A stretch of 8,423 bases of DNA from an uncultured Lachnospiraceae bacterium (GTDB lineage: Bacteria; Bacillota; Clostridia; Lachnospirales; Lachnospiraceae): contig UQAW01000114.1 of assembly GCA_900539175.1 (NCBI GenBank), positions 1 through 8,423 on the forward strand, in the 5' to 3' direction. This document shows, piece after piece, positions 1-7,084 of this stretch (positions are counted from its first letter, which is position 1; the number at the start of each line of letters is the position of its first letter). The notes under the pieces were generated by a model. The model was not told the origin of the DNA. It saw nothing but the letters and a program-made list of their open reading frames with translations, and searched no databases. Made by a program: the position numbers and the translations under genes.

Positions 1-32
1 AAGGTGCAAATTTAAAAATGTTACTTTAAATC

Positions 33-48
33 GCCCGATTTGTCGGGC
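33..48. repeat. Perfect inverted repeat upstream of the RelA/SpoT-like gene
   Basis: GCCCGA at 33-38 and TCGGGC at 43-48 form a perfect 6-bp stem with a TTTG loop. No run of T follows it on either strand, so it is a poor intrinsic terminator. It lies just upstream of a -10-like CATAAT (53-58), which places it where an operator could sit. It may equally be the remains of the upstream gene's terminator. The repeat is seen directly; its role is unknown. Confidence 0.4.
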
Positions 49-52
49 AACT

Positions 53-58
53 CATAAT
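53..58 (+). promoter_or_regulatory. Candidate -10 element for the RelA/SpoT-SNF2 operon
   Basis: CATAAT matches the sigma-A -10 consensus at 5 of 6 positions and lies about 55 bases before the proposed TTG start. No convincing -35 hexamer is found at 16-18 bases upstream; that interval is occupied by the inverted repeat at 33-48. If real, the promoter would be weak or need an activator, or the operon may be read from further upstream. Confidence 0.25.
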
Positions 59-100
59 ATACCAGAATTAGGGTATCAAAAGAAGGATGGTTCTGTGAAC

Positions 101-105
101 GGAGG
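101..105 (+). promoter_or_regulatory. Ribosome binding site that decides the RelA/SpoT-like start
   Basis: GGAGG at 101-105 lies 8 bases before TTG 114 (14 before TTG 120). It directly overlaps the upstream in-frame GTG at 105, which has no usable Shine-Dalgarno of its own. The rare TTG start is therefore preferred over the longer GTG reading frame. Confidence 0.6.
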
Positions 106-113
106 TGGAAGGA

Positions 114-1025
114 TTGCATTTGACAAAAGAAGAATTTCTGGAGAAATATTGTATTCCCTTGAAGAAATTTGAGGAGGCGGAGTTGTCCTGGGAAGAGCTG
201 CTGGAGATTGCTGCAGATTATGAGAGCAGACAAAGAGAGCTGGAGCAGGTGAGAAAGAGTTTTGAGGATGAATTTCTGCAGTATAAAGAACGGGAAATCG
301 GATTGCAGTCTTATCACAGCAGATTAAAAGATTCTGAGCATCTGATGGAAAAATTGATCCGGAAACGTATTGAAAACTATGCAAAATATAAGGATTTGAA
401 TGTTCATAACTATAACCGTTATGTAACCGATCTGATCGGAATCCGCGGTCTTCTTCTGTATCGGGAGGACTGGCTGATCTTTCATCGGTATATTACCAGC
501 CATTTTCAGAATCGTTCTGAGAATTATATTCGGGATTATAACAGAGATTACGTGCCGGGGGCCAGCGGGTATATGGTAGAACCGCCGAAGGTGCATACCC
601 GGGTAGGAGATTTTACGGACATTTATTTGAACTGGATACCGGAAGATAATATTCTGGACAGAAAGCATTATCGGGCAGTACATTATATCGTGGTATATCA
701 GGGGATTTATATCGAGATTCAGATCAGAACCCTGTTTGAGGAGGGATGGGGAGAGATTGATCATCATATTATCTATCCGCGGAAAAAAGATGATCCGATG
801 CTGAAAGAATTTTCGGAACTTCTGAATCGTCTGGCGGGAATGGGGGACGAGATGGGTTCTTTTTACCGGAGACTTCAGGTGGTTCCTGATGAAAAATTCC
901 AGGGGAAGGAAACTGTGGTAAAGAACAGGGAACTGCGGACAAAATTAAAGCCTACGTTGGAGCGGACGAACCTGGATTCCATCCACACGATAGAAGATGC
1001 ATTGAATAGTGTTTTACACGAATAG
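114..1025 (+). CDS. RelA/SpoT-domain nucleotide pyrophosphokinase (putative (p)ppGpp synthetase, no hydrolase domain)
   Basis: Likely transfers pyrophosphate from ATP to GDP/GTP (or another acceptor) in the cytoplasm. The protein has 303 residues from the TTG at 114. An N-terminal charged helical stretch (about 25-65, coiled-coil-like) precedes the synthetase fold. Recognisable synthetase residues are the RxK motif in SRLKDSEHLMEKLIRK (R70, K72), the metal-binding Asp in DLIGIR (D106), the G-loop Tyr in HYRAVH (Y186), and EIQIRT (E201) followed by EIDH (H217). No HD hydrolase, TGS or ACT domain is present. About 75 residues separate GIR from the G-loop Tyr, longer than I expect for small alarmone synthetases, and the usual NGYRS is replaced by KHYRA. 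A GTG at 105 is in frame, but it overlaps the Shine-Dalgarno GGAGG (101-105), which sits 8 bases before TTG 114; TTG 120 is a second option. First gene of a four-gene operon. Family assignment is firm; the exact product is not. Confidence 0.85.
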   Translation: MHLTKEEFLEKYCIPLKKFEEAELSWEELLEIAADYESRQRELEQVRKSFEDEFLQYKEREIGLQSYHSRLKDSEHLMEKLIRKRIENYAKYKDLNVHNYNRYVTDLIGIRGLLLYREDWLIFHRYITSHFQNRSENYIRDYNRDYVPGASGYMVEPPKVHTRVGDFTDIYLNWIPEDNILDRKHYRAVHYIVVYQGIYIEIQIRTLFEEGWGEIDHHIIYPRKKDDPMLKEFSELLNRLAGMGDEMGSFYRRLQVVPDEKFQGKETVVKNRELRTKLKPTLERTNLDSIHTIEDALNSVLHE

Positions 1026-1037
1026 AAGGAGACAAAG

Positions 1038-1271
1038 ATGAACGGAAATATAGGTAAAGCCGGAATCTCCAGGGAGGCTGCCCAATCAGCAGAGAAAGCG
1101 ATGGAAGCAGTGCGTATGGGGAAAATTAAAAAGCATCTGTTGGGCAATACTTCACCTATCCGGTATGGAACGATGGAACGAAAAGACATGATGGAATATC
1201 AGTCCTTTGTCAAGACTAAAATTTGTTATGAAATCATGCAGCTATGTGGGGAAGAAAGCCGGGAGGAGTGA
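1038..1271 (+). CDS. Small orphan protein (77 aa) in the RelA/SpoT-SNF2 operon
   Basis: I do not recognise this family. The ATG at 1038 has a strong AAGGAG (1026-1031) 6 bases upstream and lies 12 bases after the stop of the RelA/SpoT-like gene, so it is very likely translated. The protein is short, slightly basic overall, with no signal peptide or membrane segment. It appears to have a helical N-terminal half rich in Ala, Glu and Lys, a central stretch LLGNTSPIRYG (about 34-44) that looks like a turn or loop, and a second helix with two Cys (ICYEIMQLC). No helix-turn-helix or metal-binding pattern stands out. Its position between an alarmone synthetase and another unknown allows an adaptor, regulator or antitoxin role, but this is only inference. 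Confidence 0.7.
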   Translation: MNGNIGKAGISREAAQSAEKAMEAVRMGKIKKHLLGNTSPIRYGTMERKDMMEYQSFVKTKICYEIMQLCGEESREE

Positions 1272-1275
1272 GAAA

Positions 1276-1833
1276 ATGAACACAATAGAGAATATTTATA
1301 CGGATTACGGCAGTATTCTGGAAGAATTTACGGAGGAAGTAATCGACAGCCGGTATGCGGTGCTTTATCAGGAAATAAAAGATTTCACAAAGAGTCTTGG
1401 GATCGAAGATTCGATACGGATTGATGAGGCTGTTCTGATCCATGCTGTTTTGGAGTATTTTACGGATATCTCCCGGCTGAAAAATTTTCATCAGGTAAAA
1501 CATATTAATTCTCTGAAAGTAGTGTCCTATGAATCTTACTGGCTGCTGCGCCGGAAGCCGATTCAGATCATGAAGCGTGACGCGATTGATGACAGTCTGG
1601 TGTTTGTCAATGAAAAATTCGTTTTTTCCAGAATATCCAAATATCTTCTGGGCGATGGAAAAGCTGTGATTTTAAGTGAGGAAAATAAGAAAGGGTTGAT
1701 GAATTATCTGGATTCTTTGTTTTATTTTCTGAAATACAGAAATTATGATGCACAAATGTTGGAGATGATGATCCTGGGGTTCAAAGCCGGTGTATTGGTG
1801 GCGGATGATCTGAAAAACGGAGAACAGATATGA
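1276..1833 (+). CDS. Uncharacterised protein (185 aa) in the RelA/SpoT-SNF2 operon
   Basis: I do not recognise this family. The ATG at 1276 is chosen because GGGAGGAG (1261-1268) sits 7 bases upstream; an in-frame TTG at 1207 would lie deep inside the preceding gene without a ribosome binding site. The protein is soluble, without signal peptide or membrane span, and mixed alpha/beta in appearance. The most motif-like stretch is residues about 60-99: YFTDISRLKNFHQV, then NSLKVVSYESYW, then LLRRKPIQI, dense in aromatic and basic residues. It could be a nucleic-acid or nucleotide contact surface. The gene starts 4 bases after the 77-aa gene and its TGA overlaps the helicase ATG, so it is probably co-translated with both. 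Function unknown. Confidence 0.75.
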   Translation: MNTIENIYTDYGSILEEFTEEVIDSRYAVLYQEIKDFTKSLGIEDSIRIDEAVLIHAVLEYFTDISRLKNFHQVKHINSLKVVSYESYWLLRRKPIQIMKRDAIDDSLVFVNEKFVFSRISKYLLGDGKAVILSEENKKGLMNYLDSLFYFLKYRNYDAQMLEMMILGFKAGVLVADDLKNGEQI

Positions 1834-4800
1834 TTGAGGAACGGGATATCAGGAGTGAAGTAAAAAGTCAGACTTACCAGAGGGGGCAACTGATCTTCCA
1901 GTGCCAGGGTGTAAAGAATCTGCACTGGGAAACAGATTTGGATGACGATGATTATGTGGTAACTGAGATCAGCGGCGATGTGCGTGGAAGCAGCCGGAAT
2001 TTTTACAGGGTTTCTCTGTCTGTCGATGAAGAATATTCAGAGATTATTGATTCTTACTGTGAATGTCCGGCATATGAATCCCATGTTGGTATATGTAAAC
2101 ATTGTGTGGCTTTAGCACTTCAGTATATCCAGATTCGTGATGCAGGTCATGCGGGTCTGTTTTCCGGTGAAGCAAAAAAGAAAGCGCGGGGAGTAAAGAT
2201 TACCGATCCGGAACTTGGTAAATTATTGAAGCGCTATGCTGCGAAAACAAGAGTTTCTTATACACAACCGGAGGTTTTTGAAAAAGTAAAGCTGGAACCC
2301 ATCCTGAGTAATGACCAGGGAAATCTGTCTCTGGAATTCCGGATCGGAATACAGAAGATGTATGTGCTGAAAAATATTGGGAAGCTGGTGCAGGCAGTTC
2401 AGAATTTTGAAGAAGTGAGTTATGGAAAACATCTGCAGTTTCTTCACCATATGGATGCATTTACACCGGAAAGTCAGAGGATTCTGCGCTTTCTGATTCA
2501 ACAGTCGGAACATTTCCAGGGTTGGTATGGAGGGTATGAGCGGACGATGGTGCTGACTTCTGCGGGCTTTGAACGTTTCCGGGAGGCTATGGAGAATCGG
2601 AGGTTTGCAGGGCATATCCGGGGCATGCAGGAGGAATACTGGCAGTTTACGGAGGAAGAGCCGGTACGGACATTGCTTATAATCGGAGATGAGCAGGGAA
2701 TCCGTATGGATATGGAGCAGCTGCAGAAGTTTGCCGGAGAGAATTATGTTTATTATTTCAAAGACGGATGGATTTTTCAGGTAGAGCGGAAGCGGGAAGA
2801 AGAGATCAGAGAATTTGAGGATTATATGAATTCCTGGCGTGGGTCCCAGAATTATGTGGCAAATGGTGAGATGCCGCTTTTTGTCCGGAATTTGCTCCCG
2901 ATTCTTAAAGAGCATTATAAAGTGGAAATCAAAGCGTTCGATCCCGGGAAATATGAACCGGAGGCTGTAGCATTCGAATTGTATCTGGATGCTCCTCAGA
3001 ATGATATGATTACCTGTGATCTCGTGGCGGTGTATGGAGAAGAAAAGTATCATGTGTTTGCAGGGGTGGAAGAGAATTCCAGAAGGGATGACCGGAAAGA
3101 AATAGCGATGGGTACATTGGTCAGTAGCTACTGCAATGCTTATGACGAACAGAAAAAGATGGAAGTTGTGATCGATGATGACAGTAAGATATATGCGCTG
3201 CTTACGGAAGGAATTCCGCGTTTTCAGGAGGAAGCAGAGGTTTTTATTTCAGACCGTCTGAAGCGGATGCGTGTGAACAGTACGCCGAAAATTTCCGTAG
3301 GAATCTCACTGTCCGGAGAACTGTTGGAATTTACGTTGGATTCCGGGGAATTATCCATGGAACAACTGGCAGAGATTTTGTCAAAGTATGATCGGAAAAA
3401 GCGTTTTTTCCGGTTGAAAAACGGAGCGTTTGTGGATCTGCAGGATGAAAATCTGGCAGCATTGGCGGATATCAAAAGCGGACTGCAATTATCCGATCAG
3501 GAATTGAAGCAGGGAACAGTGACTGTGCCGAAATACCGGGCGTTGTATCTGGATGCACAGCTGCGGGAGATCGAAGGATTTCCGATTTTGAAGAATAAGG
3601 ATTTCCGCGCATTGATCCGGAATATGAAGACCGTGGAGGATAATGATTTCGAGCTGCCCCAAAGATTGGAACCTGTCTTGAGAGAGTACCAGAAGAAAGG
3701 ATTTTTGTGGCTGAAAACGCTGCGTCAGAATGGATTTGGAGGAATTCTGGCTGATGACATGGGACTTGGAAAGACGCTGCAGGTAATTACCTTTCTGCTG
3801 TCAGAATACGAGAACCGGGCTGATAAACTGACGCGCTCTCTGATTGTCTGTCCGGCTTCCCTGGTTTATAACTGGATGAGTGAGTGCAGTCAATATGCGC
3901 CCCAATTGCCGGTGAAAGTGATTGCAGGGAGCGTGCAGGAGCGAAAGGAACTTATTTGTTCGGCGGGAGAACAAGAGGTATTGATTACCTCCTACGATTT
4001 GCTGAAAAGGGATATGAAATGTTATCAGGGGATGCACTTTGCCAATGAGATTATAGATGAAGCCCAGTTTATTAAGAATCATGCGACACAGGCGGCGAAG
4101 GCAGTGAAGATGATTGACGCCGGTTTTAAAGCTGCCCTTACCGGGACTCCGGTAGAGAACAGGCTCGGTGAATTGTGGAGTATTTTTGAGTATCTGATGC
4201 CTGGCTACCTTTATCCCTATCAGCGGTTTCGGGAAGAAATAGAGATTCCTGTGGTACAAAATGGGGATGAGGACGCACTGAACCGATTGCAGAAGATGAT
4301 TCGCCCATTTGTTTTAAGAAGGCTGAAAAAGGATGTGCTGAAGGATCTCCCGGATAAGCTTGAGAAGAATATGTATGCAATAATGGAAGGGGAACAAAAA
4401 GAACTCTACCAGGCGCATGTACAGCGGTTAAAGTTAATGTTGGCAAAGCAGTCCGGGGAGGAATTTGACCGATCCAGGATTCAGATTCTGGCGGAACTTA
4501 CCAAACTGCGGCAGCTCTGCTGTGATCCGGCACTTCTTCTGGAAGAATATAAGGACGGTTCTGCTAAACTGGAGCTCTGTATCGATATGGTGGAAAATGC
4601 TGTGGAAGGCGGACATAAGATTCTGCTTTTCTCTCAGTTTACCACGATGTTGGATCATATCTGTCAACGTCTGCATGAGCGGAAAATCAGCTATTATCTG
4701 TTGACCGGAGCCACTTCGAAGGAAGAGCGGATGCGTCTGGTTCAGGCATTTAATCAGGATGAAACCAGTGTTTTTTGTATCTCTTTGAAGGCCGGCGGTA

Positions 4801-5072
4801 CGGGATTAAATCTGACAGCGGCGGATATTGTGATTCATTTTGATCCCTGGTGGAACACGGCAGTACAAAATCAGGCGACCGACCGGGCGCACAGAATCGG
4901 GCAGAAGAATACGGTGATGGTATACCGCCTGATTGCAAAGAATACCATCGAGGAAAGCATTGTAAAGCTGCAGGATAAGAAGCAGATGCTGGCGGAGCAG
5001 GTACTTGGAGGAGAAGAGATGCAGCGAACTTCTTTTACAAAGGAAGAACTGTTGGAATTGCTGGAGTACTGA
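1830..5072 (+). CDS. SNF2-family helicase/translocase with N-terminal SWIM zinc finger
   Basis: An ATP-driven double-stranded DNA translocase (Swi2/Snf2, superfamily 2), 1080 residues. The SWIM finger is at about 70-100: C77-E-C79, then C89-K-H91, the CxC...CxH zinc pattern. Residues about 150-600 match the long region found before the motor in bacterial SNF2 proteins (SNF2-associated type). The motor follows: LREYQKKGFLWL (617-628), Walker A DMGLGKT (643-649, K648), Walker B DEAQ (743-746), TGTP (771-774), then the C-terminal lobe with LLFSQF (932-937), SLKAGGTGLNL (985-995) and QATDRAHRIGQ (1015-1025). All core motifs are intact and the length is full. ATG 1830 has GGAG 7 bases upstream and overlaps the previous stop as ATGA. 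No nuclease or methylase domain is fused. The in vivo role of such proteins in Clostridia is not established; DNA-protein remodelling is the likely activity. Confidence 0.93.
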   Translation: MIEERDIRSEVKSQTYQRGQLIFQCQGVKNLHWETDLDDDDYVVTEISGDVRGSSRNFYRVSLSVDEEYSEIIDSYCECPAYESHVGICKHCVALALQYIQIRDAGHAGLFSGEAKKKARGVKITDPELGKLLKRYAAKTRVSYTQPEVFEKVKLEPILSNDQGNLSLEFRIGIQKMYVLKNIGKLVQAVQNFEEVSYGKHLQFLHHMDAFTPESQRILRFLIQQSEHFQGWYGGYERTMVLTSAGFERFREAMENRRFAGHIRGMQEEYWQFTEEEPVRTLLIIGDEQGIRMDMEQLQKFAGENYVYYFKDGWIFQVERKREEEIREFEDYMNSWRGSQNYVANGEMPLFVRNLLPILKEHYKVEIKAFDPGKYEPEAVAFELYLDAPQNDMITCDLVAVYGEEKYHVFAGVEENSRRDDRKEIAMGTLVSSYCNAYDEQKKMEVVIDDDSKIYALLTEGIPRFQEEAEVFISDRLKRMRVNSTPKISVGISLSGELLEFTLDSGELSMEQLAEILSKYDRKKRFFRLKNGAFVDLQDENLAALADIKSGLQLSDQELKQGTVTVPKYRALYLDAQLREIEGFPILKNKDFRALIRNMKTVEDNDFELPQRLEPVLREYQKKGFLWLKTLRQNGFGGILADDMGLGKTLQVITFLLSEYENRADKLTRSLIVCPASLVYNWMSECSQYAPQLPVKVIAGSVQERKELICSAGEQEVLITSYDLLKRDMKCYQGMHFANEIIDEAQFIKNHATQAAKAVKMIDAGFKAALTGTPVENRLGELWSIFEYLMPGYLYPYQRFREEIEIPVVQNGDEDALNRLQKMIRPFVLRRLKKDVLKDLPDKLEKNMYAIMEGEQKELYQAHVQRLKLMLAKQSGEEFDRSRIQILAELTKLRQLCCDPALLLEEYKDGSAKLELCIDMVENAVEGGHKILLFSQFTTMLDHICQRLHERKISYYLLTGATSKEERMRLVQAFNQDETSVFCISLKAGGTGLNLTAADIVIHFDPWWNTAVQNQATDRAHRIGQKNTVMVYRLIAKNTIEESIVKLQDKKQMLAEQVLGGEEMQRTSFTKEELLELLEY

Positions 5073-5075
5073 CGC

Positions 5076-5104
5076 TTGACAGAGAAAACAGGATCGGGCA
5101 TACT
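5076..5104 (+). promoter_or_regulatory. Sigma-A promoter of the AIM24-family gene
   Basis: A perfect TTGACA (5076-5081) is followed after 17 bases by CATACT (5099-5104, 4 of 6 matches). It begins 3 bases after the helicase stop codon, and transcription would start near 5111, leaving a leader of about 65 bases. No clear terminator separates it from the helicase gene, so read-through from the upstream operon may add to expression. Confidence 0.6.
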
Positions 5105-5177
5105 AAAGAGGTAAGAAGTATATCTGAAAACTGTTTTGTAAGTTTTTTGTTACTTAAGAATGAGAGGGAGGTATTGC

Positions 5178-5855
5178 ATGCGTTACGAAATTAAAGGTGA
5201 AACACTTCCGGTAGTAGTTTGCTATCTGGACAATGGAGAAAGGATGATTACAGAGGGCGGCGGTATGTCCTGGATGTCACCGAATATGAAGATGGAGACA
5301 ACGACAAATGGAGGGATTGGGAAAGCTTTCGGAAGAATGTTTTCCGGCGAGAAGATGTTCCAGAATATTTACACGGCACAGGGTGACGGAATGATTGCAT
5401 TTGCATCCAGTTTTCCTGGTTCAATCCGTGCGTTTCAAATTGCTCCGGGTCAGGAGATGATTTTGCAGAAAAGTGCATTTCTTGCGAGTGAATCCGGTGT
5501 GGAATTGTCTGTATTCTTTAATAAAAAGGTTGGTTCCGGTCTGTTCGGCGGTGAAGGTTTTATCATGCAGAAAATCAGCGGCTATGGAACCGTATTTGCG
5601 GAATTTGACGGACATGTGGTGGAGTATGAATTACAGCCGGGGCAGCAGATTGTTGTGGATACCGGACATCTGGCGGCTATGACGGGAAGCTGCCAGATTG
5701 ATATCCAGTCCGTACCGGGGATTAAGAATGCGCTTTTTGGAGGGGAAGGATTTTTCAATACGGTAATCAGCGGTCCGGGACATGTATGGCTGCAGACTAT
5801 GCCGATTTCCAATGTGGCAGGTGTGCTGAGACGATATCTTCCTTCCGGAAATTGA
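5178..5855 (+). CDS. AIM24 / TIGR00266 family protein
   Basis: A 225-residue all-beta protein of the AIM24 (TIGR00266) family, widespread in bacteria and named after a yeast mitochondrial protein; the bacterial function is not known. The sequence shows three diverged repeats: MFSGEKMF (54-61), LFGGEGFI (122-129) and LFGGEGFF (186-193), about 64-68 residues apart, each followed by an I-x-G-x-G-type turn. PGQEMILQ (90-97) and PGQQIVVD (154-161) repeat with the same period, as expected for stacked beta units. There is no signal peptide or membrane segment, so it is probably cytoplasmic. ATG 5178 is preferred because GGGAGG (5166-5171) sits 6 bases upstream; the ATG at 5160 lies before this site and would add only six residues. 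The gene has its own promoter and appears monocistronic. Confidence 0.88.
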   Translation: MRYEIKGETLPVVVCYLDNGERMITEGGGMSWMSPNMKMETTTNGGIGKAFGRMFSGEKMFQNIYTAQGDGMIAFASSFPGSIRAFQIAPGQEMILQKSAFLASESGVELSVFFNKKVGSGLFGGEGFIMQKISGYGTVFAEFDGHVVEYELQPGQQIVVDTGHLAAMTGSCQIDIQSVPGIKNALFGGEGFFNTVISGPGHVWLQTMPISNVAGVLRRYLPSGN

Positions 5856-5930
5856 TGATTTTATGTCTTAACAATCGGAATACTTTCATTACAAAAGCAG
5901 GGGTTCAGTCTTTTCTTTTGGTGAAAAATG

Positions 5931-5939
5931 TGATAAAAT
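5931..5939 (+). promoter_or_regulatory. Extended -10 promoter of trpS
   Basis: TGATAAAAT combines the TG of an extended -10 (5931-5932) with TAAAAT (5934-5939, 5 of 6 matches). The -35 position (about 5911-5917) is only T-rich. Transcription would start near 5946, giving a leader of about 30 bases, too short for a T-box riboswitch, and I see no T-box consensus between 5856 and 5977. Confidence 0.5.
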
Positions 5940-5977
5940 AGGCATACTTGATAGACCGGATGGAGGAAAGTTTGAAC

Positions 5978-7069
5978 ATGAGCAAAAAAATTATTTTGAC
6001 AGGTGACAGACCTACAGGAAGATTGCATATCGGGCATTACGTAGGGTCTTTAAAAAGAAGGGTAGAATTACAGAACTCCGGGGAGTTCGATAAGATTTTT
6101 ATTATGATTGCGGATGCACAGGCATTGACAGATAATGCTGATAATCCGGAGAAAGTAAGACAGAATATCATCGAAGTGGCATTGGACTATCTGGCGTGCG
6201 GATTGGACCCCAAGAAGTCTACCATTTTTATCCAGTCGATGATTCCGGAGCTTTGTGAATTATCGTTTTACTATATGAATCTGGTTACAGTATCACGTCT
6301 GCAGAGGAATCCCACGGTAAAATCAGAGATTCAGGCGAGAAATTTTGAGGCAAGTATCCCGGTTGGTTTCTTTACCTATCCAATCAGCCAGGCAGCAGAT
6401 ATTACAGCATTTAAGGCAACAACTGTACCGGTTGGTGAGGATCAGGAGCCGATGCTTGAGCAGGCAAAAGAGATTGTACGGAAGTTCAATTCTGTATATG
6501 GAGAAGCATTGGTGGAGCCCCAGATTCTGCTTCCGGACAATAAAGCATGTTTACGTCTTCCGGGCATTGATGGTAATGCAAAGATGAGCAAGTCTCTTGG
6601 AAACTGTATTTATCTGGCAGAAGAACCGGAAGAAATCCGCAGGAAGGTTATGAGCATGTACACCGACCCAAATCATATCCGTGTGGAAGATCCGGGAACC
6701 ATCGAAGGAAATACGGTATTCACTTATCTGGATGCGTTCAGTAAACCGGAACATTTTGAGCGTTATCTGCCGGATTATGCAAATCTGGAGGAATTGAAAG
6801 ATCACTACCGCAGAGGTGGACTTGGGGATGTGAAGGTAAAGAAATTCCTGAATCATGTTTTGCAGGAAGAACTGGAGCCAATCCGAAACCGGAGAAAAGA
6901 ATTCCAAAAGGACATTTCTTATGTCTATGATGTGCTGAAAGAGGGCAGTGAGGCTGCCGAACAAGTGGCTGCGCAGACCTTGGCTGATGTGAAAGCAGCG
7001 ATGAAGATTAATTACTTTGATGATCAGAATCTGATCGCGGAGCAGCAGAAAAAATATGAGAATCAATAA
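5978..7069 (+). CDS. trpS: Tryptophanyl-tRNA synthetase (divergent, streptococcal/clostridial subtype)
   Basis: A class Ic aminoacyl-tRNA synthetase that charges tRNA-Trp with tryptophan using ATP in the cytoplasm. The protein has 363 residues. HIGH (17-20, in GRLHIGHYVGSL) and KMSKS (202-206, in DGNAKMSKSLGN) signatures are intact, as are VPVGEDQ (150-156) and the C-terminal helical anticodon-binding region. The N-terminus GDRPTGRLHIGH and the block VMSMYTDPNHIRVEDPG resemble the TrpRS of streptococci and enterococci rather than the Bacillus/E. coli form. Residue Q48 (ADAQALT) aligns with the His of the Bacillus DQHAIT motif. ATG 5978 has GGAGG (5962-5966) 11 bases upstream, slightly long; an in-frame TTG at 5972 is possible. 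An in-frame TTG at 5948 is rejected because it falls almost on the predicted transcription start. No T-box leader is visible. Confidence 0.96.
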   Translation: MSKKIILTGDRPTGRLHIGHYVGSLKRRVELQNSGEFDKIFIMIADAQALTDNADNPEKVRQNIIEVALDYLACGLDPKKSTIFIQSMIPELCELSFYYMNLVTVSRLQRNPTVKSEIQARNFEASIPVGFFTYPISQAADITAFKATTVPVGEDQEPMLEQAKEIVRKFNSVYGEALVEPQILLPDNKACLRLPGIDGNAKMSKSLGNCIYLAEEPEEIRRKVMSMYTDPNHIRVEDPGTIEGNTVFTYLDAFSKPEHFERYLPDYANLEELKDHYRRGGLGDVKVKKFLNHVLQEELEPIRNRRKEFQKDISYVYDVLKEGSEAAEQVAAQTLADVKAAMKINYFDDQNLIAEQQKKYENQ

Positions 7070-7084
7070 GTAAGGTACAAGGTA

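Noticed and set aside
324..767. Minus-strand open frame (147 codons) opposite the RelA/SpoT-like gene
   Set aside because: Fully covered by a gene with clear synthetase motifs on the other strand; no independent support.
1207..1275. TTG 1207 as the start of the 185-aa protein
   Set aside because: It is deep inside the 77-aa gene without a ribosome binding site, while ATG 1276 has GGGAGGAG at good spacing.
2223..3053. Long antisense open frame (276 codons) opposite the SNF2 gene
   Set aside because: It lies wholly within the well-supported helicase gene, has no recognisable motif, and looks like a codon-bias shadow.
4056..4067. DEAQ in place of DEAH in the SNF2 Walker B as a sign of inactivation
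   Set aside because: DEAQ is common in bacterial SNF2 proteins and all other motor motifs are intact.
5110..5160. Possible intrinsic terminator after the SNF2 gene (T-rich stretch)
   Set aside because: Only 4-5 bp stems can be drawn around the T-run, and it lies downstream of the AIM24-family promoter, where it would cut off that gene.
5160..5177. ATG 5160 as the start of the AIM24-family gene
   Set aside because: The Shine-Dalgarno GGGAGG lies downstream of it and is well placed for ATG 5178, where family homology begins.
5856..5977. Possible T-box riboswitch before trpS
   Set aside because: The predicted leader is about 30 bases and no T-box consensus or antiterminator hairpin is visible between the AIM24-family stop and trpS.
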